64,000 nucleotides of DNA from JAFDWR01 sp038216655 (GTDB lineage: Bacteria; Armatimonadota; Fimbriimonadia; Fimbriimonadales; Fimbriimonadaceae), in the NCBI GenBank assembly GCA_038216655.1, contig JBBQPZ010000019.1, forward strand, positions 9,923 to 73,922, given 5' to 3'. Shown here one piece after another: positions 1-8,668 of this stretch (position 1 is the first letter of the stretch; every line of letters starts with the position of its first letter). A model generated the notes under the pieces. That model was not told the DNA's origin. It worked only from the letters and a program-made list of their open reading frames with translations, and made no database searches. The translations under genes and the position numbers were made by a program.

Positions 1-1
1 A

Positions 2-286
2 GAGATTGCTCCAGCCCGCAGTCACGAGGGTCGGCGCGGGATCGGCGTGGATCGCGCCTCGGCGCCCCGCGCCCATGAAGAAGCAGTCGACCGAGCAGAT
101 TTTCTCGCGATGCTTTCCGTCGAATACGTGGACGCGGTTTTCGAATTCGGCGGCGACGAAGAGGGTGCCTCCGATATCTGCAAAGAGTTCAAATATCCGC
201 ATGAGGAATTGTTACCCAAATACACGGACAAAATCTCTTCCGCGAGTTGGAGTGCCTCGGAACGCTGGATGGAAGAGCTGGCCTAA
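2..286 (+). CDS. Hypothetical protein, C-terminal part (runs in from the window edge)
   Basis: This frame is open from the first bases of the window to a TAA at 284-286, so the true start probably lies upstream; a GTG at 47 is the first possible internal start. The visible product is about 94 residues, acidic and soluble, ending in WMEELA. No signal peptide, membrane segment or familiar motif is visible and I do not recognise the family. An opposite-strand frame overlaps it (22-231) but is Ser/Arg-rich and looks like a shadow. Reality of the gene is moderately supported by its acidic, non-repetitive composition. Confidence 0.45.
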   Translation, partial: EIAPARSHEGRRGIGVDRASAPRAHEEAVDRADFLAMLSVEYVDAVFEFGGDEEGASDICKEFKYPHEELLPKYTDKISSASWSASERWMEELA

Positions 287-290
287 GTGA

Positions 291-545
291 GCCTCGGCAC
301 GAACGGTTGCGCTGCTCGACAATCGATGGAGGAGCGTGCCGAGGCATGAAAAAGGGAGGACTCAGACTTACTGCGAAGGGCGTCTCGCGTCCACTACACT
401 ATCCAACCCGGATTCGATCGAGGTGCATTTTTCGAGGAGCAGAGGCATGGAGAGACTCCTACTCTCCTGATCGTGTCGGGGGCAGGAGTTCACCCTCCCA
501 ACCCTCCCTCAAGGGAGGACTCAGACTTTGGAATGCCTCGGCACG
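291..545. repeat. Intergenic repeat island (GCCTCGGCACG arms plus direct repeat)
   Basis: The 11-mer GCCTCGGCACG occurs at 291-301 and again at 535-545, and inverted (CGTGCCGAGGC) at 335-345. The 16-mer GGGAGGACTCAGACTT occurs at 354-369 and 513-528. No convincing gene lies between 287 and 677; the island fills this gap. Confidence 0.6.
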
Positions 546-663
546 CTCTAGCCACCTCGATCGGCAGTCGCCAAACCAAGTTCCGAGGCTGCCGTCCGCC
601 GCCAAGACGGGTCGACGAATCGAAACTAGGGTGTCCTCTCCAGGGTTCGTCCGCTCTCGGTGT

Positions 664-669
664 TACAAT
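664..669 (+). promoter_or_regulatory. -10 box TACAAT, leaderless-type promoter of the solute-binding gene
   Basis: TACAAT lies 8 nt before the ATG at 678, with no Shine-Dalgarno between. A transcript starting 6-8 nt after the box would begin at or next to the start codon. Confidence 0.45.
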
Positions 670-677
670 GCCATGCG

Positions 678-1961
678 ATGCCGAGCAGGGTTCTGGTTCT
701 GGGGGGAGCGCTGCTGCTGGCGGGCTGCGGGTCGTCGGGGACGCCGGGTAAGACCGAACTCCGTTACATGGCTTGGGGGACCCCCGAGTAGCTTGCCCTT
801 GAGCAGCAGCTCTGCGACGAGTTTAATAAGCGAAATCCTGACCTTGAAGTCAGGTTCTTCCGCGTCCCTGCGAACTCGTACATGAACAAGGCGATCGTGA
901 TGCTGGCTTCGCGGACCGCGCCCGATGTAATGCGGATCGAGCATTTCAACTTCCCGCAGCTCGTCAAGAAGGATTACTTCCTCCCTTTGGACGCCGTCAC
1001 CAAGGACGACCCCGAGTTCAAACCGGCTGACTTCTTCCCTTGGACCCTCGCGGAGGGGACCTACAAGGGAAAGCTGTACGGGCTCAACACGATGTCGGGG
1101 GCGGCGATCCTGTACTACAACAAGACGATGGTCAAGGACGCGGGGCTTGAAGATCCGAACGCCGTGGCCAAGCGGGGGGAATGGACCTACGATCGGTTTC
1201 GCGAGTACGCGATCGCGATGAGCCGCCACGACCGTGACGGGCGCGCGACCAAGCTGGGGTGCCAGATCCCGCTCTTCCCGTTCACCGTGCCCGCGATCTG
1301 GGCGTTTGGGGGCGATGTGCTCACCCCTGACGGCAAGCACTGCCTCCTCGCCAGCCCCGCTGCGATCAAGGCTTATCAATACTTCGTGGACCTGCGCTGG
1401 AAAGTTCATTGCGCGCCGACGCCCTCCGAGGCGGCGAACGGCTCATTCACCTTCGAGAGCGGCAAGCTCGGAATGGAGTTCGGGTGGATGGGGAACGCGC
1501 CGCGCTACAACAAGAAGATCAAGAGCTTCGATTGGGACATCTGCCCCGTTCCCAGCGGGCCGAACGGGAATACGTCGATCGTGAAGGGGAATCAGCTCGT
1601 GATTTCGCGCGAGTCCGCGCACCCGAAGGAGGCGTGGCGCTTTATCAAGTTCCTCATGAGCCACGAGATCGAGGACGTGCTGTACGTCGAGAATCGCCGG
1701 AACTTTCCGACGCGTAAGGATGTGGCGTACTCGCCTGAGTTTTTGAACCCGAAGACGCGACCCTTTAGCGCGAGCGTCTTCCTCCGGAGCGTCGAGAACA
1801 GCCGCCAATTGCCTATCGATTCCCGCTGGGCGGAGTGGGCGCGCGAGTTCACGATGCGGGAGGAGAGCCTCTTCACCGGTCAGCAGCATGACGTGCCCGC
1901 GGTGCTCAACAAGGCGGTCGTCACGATCGACAAGATCCTCAATGACGAGGAAGGCTTCTAG
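678..1961 (+). pseudogene. Sugar ABC transporter substrate-binding lipoprotein, interrupted by an in-frame amber codon
   Basis: Extracytoplasmic solute-binding protein of the MalE/family-1 type, which would capture a sugar and deliver it to the permeases encoded just downstream. Translation from ATG 678 gives a short hydrophobic signal with lipobox LLAGC (Cys at residue 17), then the usual mature start ELRYMAWGTPE, then TAG at 789-791. The same frame continues without another stop to TAG 1959-1961, covering the whole binding domain. Homologues commonly have Gln after TPE, so a CAG to TAG change would explain the stop. A restart at ATG 882 would lack signal peptide and lipobox and could not be exported normally. 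It is followed after 4 nt by the permease gene. It could instead be a sequencing error. Confidence 0.75.
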
Positions 1962-1965
1962 CTTG

Positions 1966-2872
1966 ATGACTGGCCAGAAGAAGCGATCGCTGGCGCGGCA
2001 CGAGGCGCGCTGGGGACTCGTTTTCATTTCGCCGTGGCTGTTCGGGTTCCTCGTGTTCACGGTCGGACCGATGCTGACCTCGCTTTGGCTCTCCTTCACC
2101 AAGTACGACCTCCACACGATGGAGTTCGTCGGGATCGAGAACTTCCGCCGCCTCGCGACCCGCGATCCGTTGTTCTGGAAAGCCCTCTCCAACACCCTGC
2201 TGTACGCGGTGATCTCGGTCCCGCTGGGGATCGCCGGCTCGCTCGGACTGGCGATTCTCTTGAACCAGAAAGTGCGCGGCCAGCACCTGTTCCGGACTTT
2301 GTTCTATCTGCCGTCGATGGTGCCTGCGGTGGCCTCCGCGATCCTGTGGCAGTGGATGTTCAATACCGACAACGGGGCGATCAACTCGGGTCTCGGGTTC
2401 TTCTCGATTCCGCCGATTCAGTGGTTGCAGGACGAGCACTGGACGATGCCGGCGTTCGTGCTGATGAGCCTCTGGGGAATCGGCGGGGCGCGCATGATCA
2501 TCTTCCTCGCCGGACTGCAGGGTTGTGTCGGATAGCTATTACGATGCCGCGCGAATCGACGGGGCGTCGGCGTGGCAGCAGTTCCGATTTGTGACCCTGC
2601 CGCTCCTGTCCCCGGTGATGTTCTTCAACCTGATGCTGGGCATCATCGGGGCGTTCCAGGTCTTTACCAGCGCTTACGTGATGACGGGTGGGGGCCCGAA
2701 TAACGCATCGCTGTTTTATGCGCTGTACTTGTTCCGAAACGCGTTCGAGTACTTCAAGTTCGGGAAGGCCTCCGCGCTTGCATGGATTCTATTTGCGCTG
2801 CTCGTGATCGTCGCGGTGATTCAGTTCCGGCTCTCGAAGCGCTGGGTGTACTACGAAGGGGGCGACCGGTGA
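1966..2872 (+). pseudogene. Sugar ABC transporter permease (MalF/UgpA type), frameshifted
   Basis: Inner-membrane permease subunit of a carbohydrate importer. The first frame (ATG 1966) encodes the N-terminal helix (LVFISPWLFGFLVF) and following membrane segments up to FLAGLQG, then runs into TAG at 2533-2535. The rest, starting with the EAA-loop region SDSYYDAARIDGASAWQQF, continues in the next frame from about 2525 to TGA 2870-2872. Removing one T at 2523/2524 restores a normal permease of about 300 residues. The break falls just before the loop that docks with the ATPase, so the truncated product should not work. Its end overlaps the next permease start (GTGA). Sequence error in a TT pair is the main alternative. 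Confidence 0.78.
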
Positions 2873-3705
2873 AGGTCGGGAGAACCGCGAGCACGGCGAC
2901 GGTGTACGCGATGCTCGTCACCGGCGCGGCCCTCTGCTTGCTGCCGCTGCTCATCGCGGTGAGCACGGCGCTCAAGTCTCCCGAGGAGCTTGCCCGCAAC
3001 CCGATGGGGCTGATCCCGCACCATCTGGCGACGGAGAATTTCCACAAGGCCTGGACCGCTCTGCCGTTTACGACTTTCGTCAAGAACACGCTGTTTATCA
3101 CGCTCGTGAACACCTTGGCGACGGTTCTGAGCGCGTCGCTGGTGGCGTATGGGTTCTCGCGTTTCCGGTTCCGGGGTCGGAACCTGATGTTCTACGGGAT
3201 GCTCGGCACGATGATGCTGCCGAGTCAGGTGACGATGATCCCGGTGTTCATGATCTGGCGGGGCATGCATGCGATCGACACCTACTGGCCCTTGATCGTG
3301 CCCGCGTTCCTTGGCGGCGGGGCGTTCAACATCTTTTTGCTGCGGCAGTTCTTCTTGACGGTGCCGCGCGAGCTGGACGAGGCGGCGATGCTGGACGGGG
3401 CGAGTTACTTCCGCATCTGGTGGCGGGTTTTGTTACCCCTTTCTGCGCCGGCTTTGGCGACGGTGGCGGTGTTCACGTTCATCGGTAACTGGGACGCTTT
3501 CGATGCGCCGCTGATTTATCTCAACTCGTCGGATAAGTACACCGTGGCGCTTGGGCTGAGGATGTTTCAGGACTCCTACAGCACGGAGACCGAGCAGCTC
3601 ATGGCGGCTTCGTTGATCCACATCTTGCCGATGGTGGTCATCTTCTTCCTGGCGCAGAGGTTCTTTTTGAAGGGCGTTGCGATGACGGGGCTGGGCGGTC
3701 GTTAG
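2869..3705 (+). CDS. Sugar ABC transporter permease (MalG type)
   Basis: Second permease subunit of the same carbohydrate importer, about 278 residues, the normal length for this family. GTG 2869 overlaps the upstream stop by 4 nt (GTGA), typical of translational coupling; longer starts upstream would run through the previous gene. Six membrane segments are apparent, starting with VYAMLVTGAALCLLPLL. The EAA motif reads ELDEAAMLDGASYFRIWWR, followed by VLLPLSAPALATV. It appears intact although the binding protein and partner permease upstream are both broken. No ATPase gene is nearby; in many such systems a shared MsmX-like ATPase is encoded elsewhere. Confidence 0.85.
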   Translation: MKVGRTASTATVYAMLVTGAALCLLPLLIAVSTALKSPEELARNPMGLIPHHLATENFHKAWTALPFTTFVKNTLFITLVNTLATVLSASLVAYGFSRFRFRGRNLMFYGMLGTMMLPSQVTMIPVFMIWRGMHAIDTYWPLIVPAFLGGGAFNIFLLRQFFLTVPRELDEAAMLDGASYFRIWWRVLLPLSAPALATVAVFTFIGNWDAFDAPLIYLNSSDKYTVALGLRMFQDSYSTETEQLMAASLIHILPMVVIFFLAQRFFLKGVAMTGLGGR

Positions 3706-3801
3706 CGGGGCCAAAATTCAAGCTACACCAATCTAAAGCTGCGGGCGGTTCGTTCTTGAACATCGTCGTTACGGAGTGACTCGCCACCGCGTCGAATCGA
3801 T

Positions 3802-4568
3802 ATGTCCTTGCTCCTGCTCGCGGCGCTCAACCTGCAGAACCCAAACCCTCCGGACGTGACCCTTCCCGAAGGTTGGAACATACATTTTTGGAGCAGCGCC
3901 GGGCATGGCAATGGAGCGTTGCTAGGGCCAAACCATGAGGAGATCATCTTCCCGGGCTACGGCGGAACGGGGAACGTTGCTTAGGTGGCGAAAGAGACAT
4001 TTGCCGACACGGTCTACATCAGGACGAACCTGGCCGGGAAGCGGGTCGACGTTGCCATCCGGCCGGGTGGCTATCTCGCGGTTTCGTACCTGCCTCTCCG
4101 AAACTCCACCGGGTACATCAAGTCGGGCTTCGACTACTGGACCCAAACCAAGAACGCTAGGCAAGTCACGAAGGCGCTTACGATTGCCCTTAGCCGGCTC
4201 GATGTCCGCTCCTCAGACCGCAACGAAATCCCTCCGACTCCTTCGGAGTTCGTACCCACTTCGAACGCTTATCCGTTTGAAAGCTTTGGCGTCGCATCAC
4301 CGTTACGTACGCACCCGCTACGACGGCGTGGAGTCGGCCCGGCTGGCCAACGGTCCAGGTTGCCACGCACTGGCCGACGAAGTTGAAATGGGAAGACAAA
4401 GCCACCCTTCTCGGACGCGTGATTCTCGTGGGAGAGGATGCGGAGGGGCGTTCGTGGGCAAGCGTGTCCGGCGCGAAGCTAGCGATCTTCGTGTCGTCCA
4501 AGGCGACGCAGCCGGGGGCTGTCCTGGCGATCATGGCGGCGTTTTGCTACCGATCGGATGCGAAGTAG
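3802..4568 (+). pseudogene. Broken gene for an unrecognised protein (amber stop plus frameshift)
   Basis: ATG 3802 opens a frame starting MSLLLLAALNLQNPNPPDV that stops at TAG 3982-3984. The same frame then continues (AKETFADTVYIRTNLAGKR...) with protein-like composition to about 4280. From about 4290 the protein-like reading moves to another frame (ITVTYAPATTAWSRPG ... SGAKLAIFVSSKA) and ends at TAG 4566-4568. Together they suggest one ancestral protein of roughly 255 residues carrying one nonsense and one frameshift lesion. I do not recognise the family. Alternatively these are two or three short genes, since GTG 3985 and TTG 4383 could serve as starts. Confidence 0.45.
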
Positions 4569-4572
4569 AAAT

Positions 4573-4647
4573 TGGAGCGGGCGACGAGATTCGAACTCGC
4601 GACTTCAACCTTGGGAAGGTTGCACTCTACCACTGAGTTACGCCCGC
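4573..4647 (-). tRNA. tRNA-Gly (anticodon CCC)
   Basis: On the minus strand a full cloverleaf is visible: acceptor GCGGGCG paired with CGCCCGC, anticodon stem CAACC/GGTTG around the loop TTCCCAA (anticodon CCC, reading GGG), and a T-loop GTTCGAATC. The 3' CCA is encoded (TGG at 4573-4575 on the plus strand). It decodes glycine and lies 59 nt downstream of another tRNA-Gly, probably in one transcript. Confidence 0.95.
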
Positions 4648-4706
4648 ATTATTTGATGGACCGAGGTCCATCGGCCTTCCGATTCATCATACGCCATCAG
4701 AAAGCT

Positions 4707-4780
4707 TGGAGCGGGTGGCGGGAATCGAACCCGCATGGCCAGCTTGGAAGGCTGGAACTTTACCACTAAGCTACACCCGC
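4707..4780 (-). tRNA. tRNA-Gly (anticodon TCC)
   Basis: Minus-strand cloverleaf: acceptor GCGGGTG/CACCCGC, anticodon stem CCAGC/GCTGG with loop CTTCCAA (anticodon TCC, reading GGA and GGG), T-loop GTTCGATTC. CCA is encoded at the 3' end (4707-4709). It is upstream of the tRNA-Gly(CCC) gene in transcription order. Confidence 0.95.
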
Positions 4781-4794
4781 GCTCTGTTCTGCTG

Positions 4795-4800
4795 ATTCTA
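4795..4800 (-). promoter_or_regulatory. -10 box TAGAAT for the tRNA-Gly pair
   Basis: On the minus strand TAGAAT lies 14 nt before the 5' end of tRNA-Gly(TCC). No clear -35 is seen. The placement suits a short leader on a tRNA transcript. Confidence 0.35.
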
Positions 4801-4807
4801 CCAAATT

Positions 4808-4900
4808 GGAGGCTTGGCGTGGCTTTGCCTCGGCCTAGCTCTGCGTGGCTTTGCTTTGCTTGGCATTGCTCTGCGTTGCTTGGCACTGGCTATTGTCGAG
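4808..4900. repeat. Low-complexity GCTTTGC/GCGTGGC repeat tract
   Basis: Degenerate direct repeats of GCTTTGC and GCTTGGC. The 12-mer GCGTGGCTTTGC occurs at 4817-4828 and 4843-4854. It fills the gap between the tRNA promoter and the end of the aldehyde dehydrogenase gene. No gene is visible in it. Confidence 0.5.
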
Positions 4901-4953
4901 CCAAGCAGAGCCGCTTCCAGCATGGGCCTCGCATAGCCCTGCTCCGCTTAACC

Positions 4954-7284
4954 TCACTCCCCGTACGGGACCCAGACGTTCTTGACCTGCGTCGCGTGGC
5001 GCAGAAACTCGTGGGTATCGCCCCAGCGCGCGTGGGTCCAGGTCTGCTTCAGGTTGCCGACGCTGGCCTTGACCGAGGCAGTTGGGTCGGGGCCGAAGTC
5101 CCAGATCGCGTCGACGCCGTCATGCTCGGCCAGCGTCGACACGAGCTCTGAGCGAAGCCCGGTGACGATGTTGATGACTCCGGCGGGGACGTCGGAGGCT
5201 TCGATCACTCGATAAAGCTCAACCGCGGGGATCGGGTTCGCTTCGCTGGGGATCAGCACGACGGTGTTGCCCATAGCGACGGCGGCGGCCATTGCTTCGA
5301 GGAGGGCGTCGAGCGGACCTTCGTCGGGGAGGACGATTCCGATCACGCCTACGGGTTCGTTGCGCGTGAAGCAGAGCGACTTGAGCGGGACCGAGTGGGC
5401 GGCGCCGTCGTACTTGTCGGCCATTGCGGCGTAGGTGAACAGGATGTCCGTGCCGCGGCCGGGGGCGTCCAGGTTCTCGGCGAGATAGTAGAGGATCTGG
5501 GCGCGGTTGTGGGAGGTCGATCCGCTCCATCCGGGGAGGGCGGCGGTTGCCGCTTCAACGGCGTTGCGGATGTCTTTGCGGTTGCCGCGTCCGACTTCCT
5601 GGCTGACCCCCTCCCGGCCTCCCCCCGGGGCGGGGGAGGAGATGGTAATCGCATAGCCGCCGTCGGGGCGGACTTGCTTGCCGCCGATGAAGAGCTTATG
5701 CGTCTTGTCCAAGGCTGGGGCGGAAGGCGAAGTCTCTCTGGGGCGGGACGCCCCAGCCACTTCGACTTCGCCTTCTCTGGGGCGGGACGCCCCGGCCGGG
5801 TCGACTTCGCCTGACTTGGCAGGGAGGCGTCTTAGATACTCATACATCCCTTCGCGTCCGCCTTCGCGACCGTAGCCGCTCTCACGGTAGCCGCCGAAGC
5901 CGCTGGCGGCGTCGAAGAGGTTGGTTGAGTTCGTCCAGATCGTGCCGGCTTTGATCTTCGAGGCGACGTCGTGGGCGAGGTTCAGGTTCTCGGTCCAGAC
6001 CGTGGCGGCGAGGCCATACACCGTATTGTTCGCCAGGGCGACCGCTTCGGCGGGGGTGCGGAAGGTCATCGCAACGAGGACCGGGCCGAAGATTTCGACT
6101 TGCGCGACGGTTGAGGCGGGCTCGACTCCGGTGAGGAGGGTTGGCGGGTAGAACCAGCCTTCCTTCGGGCATTCGCAGGCGGATTGGTAGAGCGACGCGC
6201 CTTCGTCGCAGCCTTGCTTGACGAGCTCAGAGATTCTTTGAAGCTGGACCTGCGCGACAATCGCGCCGACGTCGACGGCCTTGTCGAGCGGGTCGCCGAT
6301 CCGGAGTTTGTCCATCCGCGCCTTGATCTTGGCGATCACCTTTTCGTTGACTGACTCTTGAACGAGCAATCTGGAACCGGCGCAGCAGACTTGGCCCTGG
6401 TTGAACCAGATCGCATCGACTAGCCCTTCGACCGCGCTGTCGAGGTCGGCGTCCTCGAAGATGATGTACGGCGACTTCCCTCCGAGTTCGAGGGACAGCT
6501 TCTTGTCGGTTCCGGCGGTGGCCTTACGGATGATGCGCCCGACCTCGGTCGAGCCGGTGAAGGCGATCTTGTCGATGTCCGGATGCTCGACAATCAGGCG
6601 ACCGGATTCGCCGTCGCCGGTGACGATGTTGACCACGCCCTTTGGCACGCCAGCCGCCTGGCAGATCTCGGCAAAAAGCAACGCGGTCAGCGAAGTGAAC
6701 TCGGCGGGTTTGAGGACCACGGTGTTGCCCGCGGCAATCGCAGGCGCGATCTTCCAGGCGAGCATGAGCAGCGGGAAATTCCACGGGATGATTTGGCCGC
6801 AGACGCCGACGGCTTCGTAGCCGGGGAATTCGGCGGCGAGGACCTGCGCCCACCCGGCGTGGTGGTAGAAGTGCCGCGCGACGAGCGGGATGTCGAGGTC
6901 GCGGGTCTCGCGGATCGGCTTGCCATTGTCCATCGACTCAAGCACGGCGAAGAGTCTTGCGTGCTTCTGGATTTGGCGCGCGATGGCGTACATCACCTTG
7001 GCTCGACCATGCCCGCCGAGTTTGACCCAGTTCTTCTGGGCTTGTCGGGCGGCCCTCACTGCTTTGTCGATGTCGTCGGCATTGGCCTGGGCGATCTGGG
7101 CGATCGGCTTGCCGGTGGCGGGGTTTTCCGTTGGGAAGTGCGTCACGGAGGCGGGTTCGACGAACTCGCCGTCGATGAAGAGCTTGAATTTGCGGCCGTG
7201 GGCGTCGAGCCATTCGTTGGCAAGCGCCGCCGACTCCGGCGCGGTCCCGTAGCTCATGTCGCGGAAGATCTCAGTGACGCTCAT
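4954..7284 (-). CDS. ALDH16-type aldehyde dehydrogenase with a second, inactive ALDH-like domain
   Basis: NAD(P)-dependent oxidation of an aldehyde to a carboxylate, cytoplasmic. The product is 776 residues. Residues 1-485 form a complete ALDH domain with IIPWNFP, AFTGSTEVG, catalytic Glu266 in LELGGK and catalytic Cys300 in FNQGQVCCAGSR. Residues about 525-776 are a shortened second ALDH-like domain (GAAHSVPLKSL, GVIGIVLPDE, GVINIVTG) with no GQxC motif. This active-plus-dead arrangement is the hallmark of the ALDH16 family; the natural substrate is unknown. The linker carries a 13-residue tandem repeat, and a G-rich repeat-derived segment (SSPAPGGGREG) lies within the second domain. ATG at 7282-7284 is used; no -10 box or strong Shine-Dalgarno is seen directly before it. 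Confidence 0.9.
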   Translation of the reverse strand: MSVTEIFRDMSYGTAPESAALANEWLDAHGRKFKLFIDGEFVEPASVTHFPTENPATGKPIAQIAQANADDIDKAVRAARQAQKNWVKLGGHGRAKVMYAIARQIQKHARLFAVLESMDNGKPIRETRDLDIPLVARHFYHHAGWAQVLAAEFPGYEAVGVCGQIIPWNFPLLMLAWKIAPAIAAGNTVVLKPAEFTSLTALLFAEICQAAGVPKGVVNIVTGDGESGRLIVEHPDIDKIAFTGSTEVGRIIRKATAGTDKKLSLELGGKSPYIIFEDADLDSAVEGLVDAIWFNQGQVCCAGSRLLVQESVNEKVIAKIKARMDKLRIGDPLDKAVDVGAIVAQVQLQRISELVKQGCDEGASLYQSACECPKEGWFYPPTLLTGVEPASTVAQVEIFGPVLVAMTFRTPAEAVALANNTVYGLAATVWTENLNLAHDVASKIKAGTIWTNSTNLFDAASGFGGYRESGYGREGGREGMYEYLRRLPAKSGEVDPAGASRPREGEVEVAGASRPRETSPSAPALDKTHKLFIGGKQVRPDGGYAITISSPAPGGGREGVSQEVGRGNRKDIRNAVEAATAALPGWSGSTSHNRAQILYYLAENLDAPGRGTDILFTYAAMADKYDGAAHSVPLKSLCFTRNEPVGVIGIVLPDEGPLDALLEAMAAAVAMGNTVVLIPSEANPIPAVELYRVIEASDVPAGVINIVTGLRSELVSTLAEHDGVDAIWDFGPDPTASVKASVGNLKQTWTHARWGDTHEFLRHATQVKNVWVPYGE
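5607..5640. repeat. Interspersed C/G-rich repeat inside the ALDH16 gene
   Basis: This 34-bp segment, with core CCCCCCGGGGCGGGGGAGGA, matches 33 of 34 bases of 12677-12710 inside an unrelated gene on the same strand. In both genes it is read in the same frame and gives SSPAPGGGREG. It looks like a mobile or copied repeat accommodated in coding sequence. Confidence 0.65.
5735..5812. repeat. 39-bp tandem repeat (2 copies) in the ALDH16 linker
   Basis: Two copies of a 39-bp unit (5735-5773 and 5774-5812) share TCTCTGGGGCGGGACGCCCC and end in TCGACTTCGCCT. On the minus strand each encodes 13 residues of the form GEV(D/E)(P/V)AGASRPRE. The GGGGCG...CGCCCC part is palindromic. The multiple-of-three length keeps the gene in frame. 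Confidence 0.7.
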
Positions 7285-7303
7285 TCTGCGTTCATTGTGA
7301 ACC

Positions 7304-7561
7304 CTTTGGGAGTGCGCGAGCTTGCTCGCGCTTTGCTTTTTGACGGCCTTTGGCCCGAACGGCTCAGTACAAGTTCACGGCCTGTCGGGCGAAGGGCGGC
7401 CTGGGAAACTCCGTGTTCGGTGCGCCCGAGCAGACCGTGCCACCCCTGTTCGGTGTGCCTACCGGTTGAGCGACATGAGGAAGCTGCCGAACCTCCTGAG
7501 CTTGTGGCCGCGCAGGCTCGGCGGGATTCAAAGCGCGAGCAAGCTCGCGCACTCCCCAAAG
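7304..7561. repeat. Inverted-repeat island with arms of about 32 bp
   Basis: The left arm 7304-7335 contains GTGCGCGAGCTTGCTCGCGC and the right arm 7529-7561 is its reverse complement with a single extra base. The arms are themselves palindromic around GAGCTTGCTC. The interior holds CGAGCAGACCGTGCCACC, which recurs in the island at 37001-37077. This fills the 314-nt gap between two minus-strand genes; no gene is supported inside. Confidence 0.7.
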
Positions 7562-7598
7562 GGGAACGCAGAATGGAAAACCTACGCCACTACTTGTC

Positions 7599-8576
7599 TT
7601 AGCGGTAGCGCGAGGTCTCTTCGCTGCGTCCGAGGAGTCTGGCCGCGGTGTCGACGTACTGGAAGCGATACTCCTGCGAGGGTTCGATCTGCATGCAGAA
7701 GGCCCAGTCGTTCCAGCCGGAGATGAAGATCACCTTCGGATCGGCTTTCCTAACCGCGAGCAGTTCGTCCTCGAACAGCTTGCCGTCGCGGCGTTCGGCG
7801 AGGACGCTTTTGCCGTGCTCGCGCAGTGACTTTACGTCGACCGGCTTGCCCCCGAGAATGCCGTTGATGAACGCGAATTCCATGTAGCCGTCGGCACCCG
7901 GATTGACGGTCATGCTTTCGGCGGAGGGATTTGGGCTGAAGAAGTAGCCCCAGCTCTCCTGACCGGTATTGGGCGAGATTCGGCGCACGGTGAGCGAGGG
8001 GTTGAACTCAGCGTCGATCGCCGAGAAGTCGGGCGCGGGGTCGTTGAGGTAGCGCATGACGAGCGGTTTGCCGTCGAGCCGGTAGTAGAAGTCTTTGGGC
8101 GCGAGCTTGGTCCGGATGTAGTCGAGCCCGAATCGATACTCCTCGGCCTTCGGGTTGGAGTTCCACTTCTCGATCCAGATCGCGAGCTTGAGCTTTCGCT
8201 TCTCCTTGCCCTGGTGAGAGAGCTCATCGCAGAGGATTTGGAGGGTCTTTTGGTTGGGAAGGTCGTAGAGGGTGAGTTCCTGGCGGATGCGGCAGACGTC
8301 GTACAGGATCACATCGACGCCGGCTCTCCGGAGCCACTCCAGGTGCTTGCGAACGATCTTGCGATCGTCAGTTTTGTAGTTGCCGAGGAGGGGATGGAAG
8401 GGGCCATTCCATTCGCGGATCGGGACCCAGTCGTGGGTGTCGGTGTCCTCGAAGTGGCTGCCGTACCAGATGGCAACATCGCCCTTGTAGCGGGTCTTCT
8501 CTGCGGCCGCCGCGTCCATTGGTGCCTGATTGGGGGTGTTGGAGGCAAGGGCGAGGAACGCGAGAAGGGTGATCAT
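7599..8576 (-). CDS. Exported GH99/GH71-like glycoside hydrolase family protein
   Basis: The product is 325 residues with a short hydrophobic N-terminus (LLAFLALASNT), so probably secreted or anchored. After it come VAIWYGSHFEDTDTH, GVDVILYDVCR, LAIWIEKWNSN and ISGWNDWAFCM. The GVDVI and SGWNDW motifs resemble the TIM-barrel GH99/GH71/WbsX-like family, in which the last motif usually reads WNEW. Such proteins act on mannan-like or other surface glycans, but the substrate cannot be told here. It stands alone between a repeat island and the short repeat at 8614. The ATG at 8576 is the only start that keeps the whole signal. Confidence 0.65.
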   Translation of the reverse strand: MITLLAFLALASNTPNQAPMDAAAAEKTRYKGDVAIWYGSHFEDTDTHDWVPIREWNGPFHPLLGNYKTDDRKIVRKHLEWLRRAGVDVILYDVCRIRQELTLYDLPNQKTLQILCDELSHQGKEKRKLKLAIWIEKWNSNPKAEEYRFGLDYIRTKLAPKDFYYRLDGKPLVMRYLNDPAPDFSAIDAEFNPSLTVRRISPNTGQESWGYFFSPNPSAESMTVNPGADGYMEFAFINGILGGKPVDVKSLREHGKSVLAERRDGKLFEDELLAVRKADPKVIFISGWNDWAFCMQIEPSQEYRFQYVDTAARLLGRSEETSRYR

Positions 8577-8613
8577 GAGTGCGGTCTCGTCCGCGAATTT
8601 ACCCCTTGGGTCG

Positions 8614-8643
8614 GCATCGCAGGTTGGAAAACCTGCGCTACTA
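8614..8643. repeat. Short palindromic repeat (GCAGGTTGGAAAACCTGC type)
   Basis: GCAGGTTGGAAAACCTGC at 8619-8636 is a near-palindrome followed by GCTACTA. The same unit appears in both arms of the island at 51856-51967, and in degenerate form near 7570 and 21400. Confidence 0.6.
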
Positions 8644-8655
8644 GGCGGACTGCTG

Positions 8656-8661
8656 TACTAT
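8656..8661 (+). promoter_or_regulatory. -10 box TACTAT before the TTG start at 8669
   Basis: TACTAT lies 7 nt before the TTG start with no Shine-Dalgarno, the leaderless arrangement seen at many genes in this window. Confidence 0.4.
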
Positions 8662-8668
8662 TCGAAGG

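Noticed and set aside
789..3984. Possible reassignment of TAG as a sense codon, because TAG interrupts two reading frames
   Set aside because: Many intact genes in the window end at TAG at the family-typical position (for example 1959-1961, 23..25818 region genes, rimO), so TAG is a working stop.
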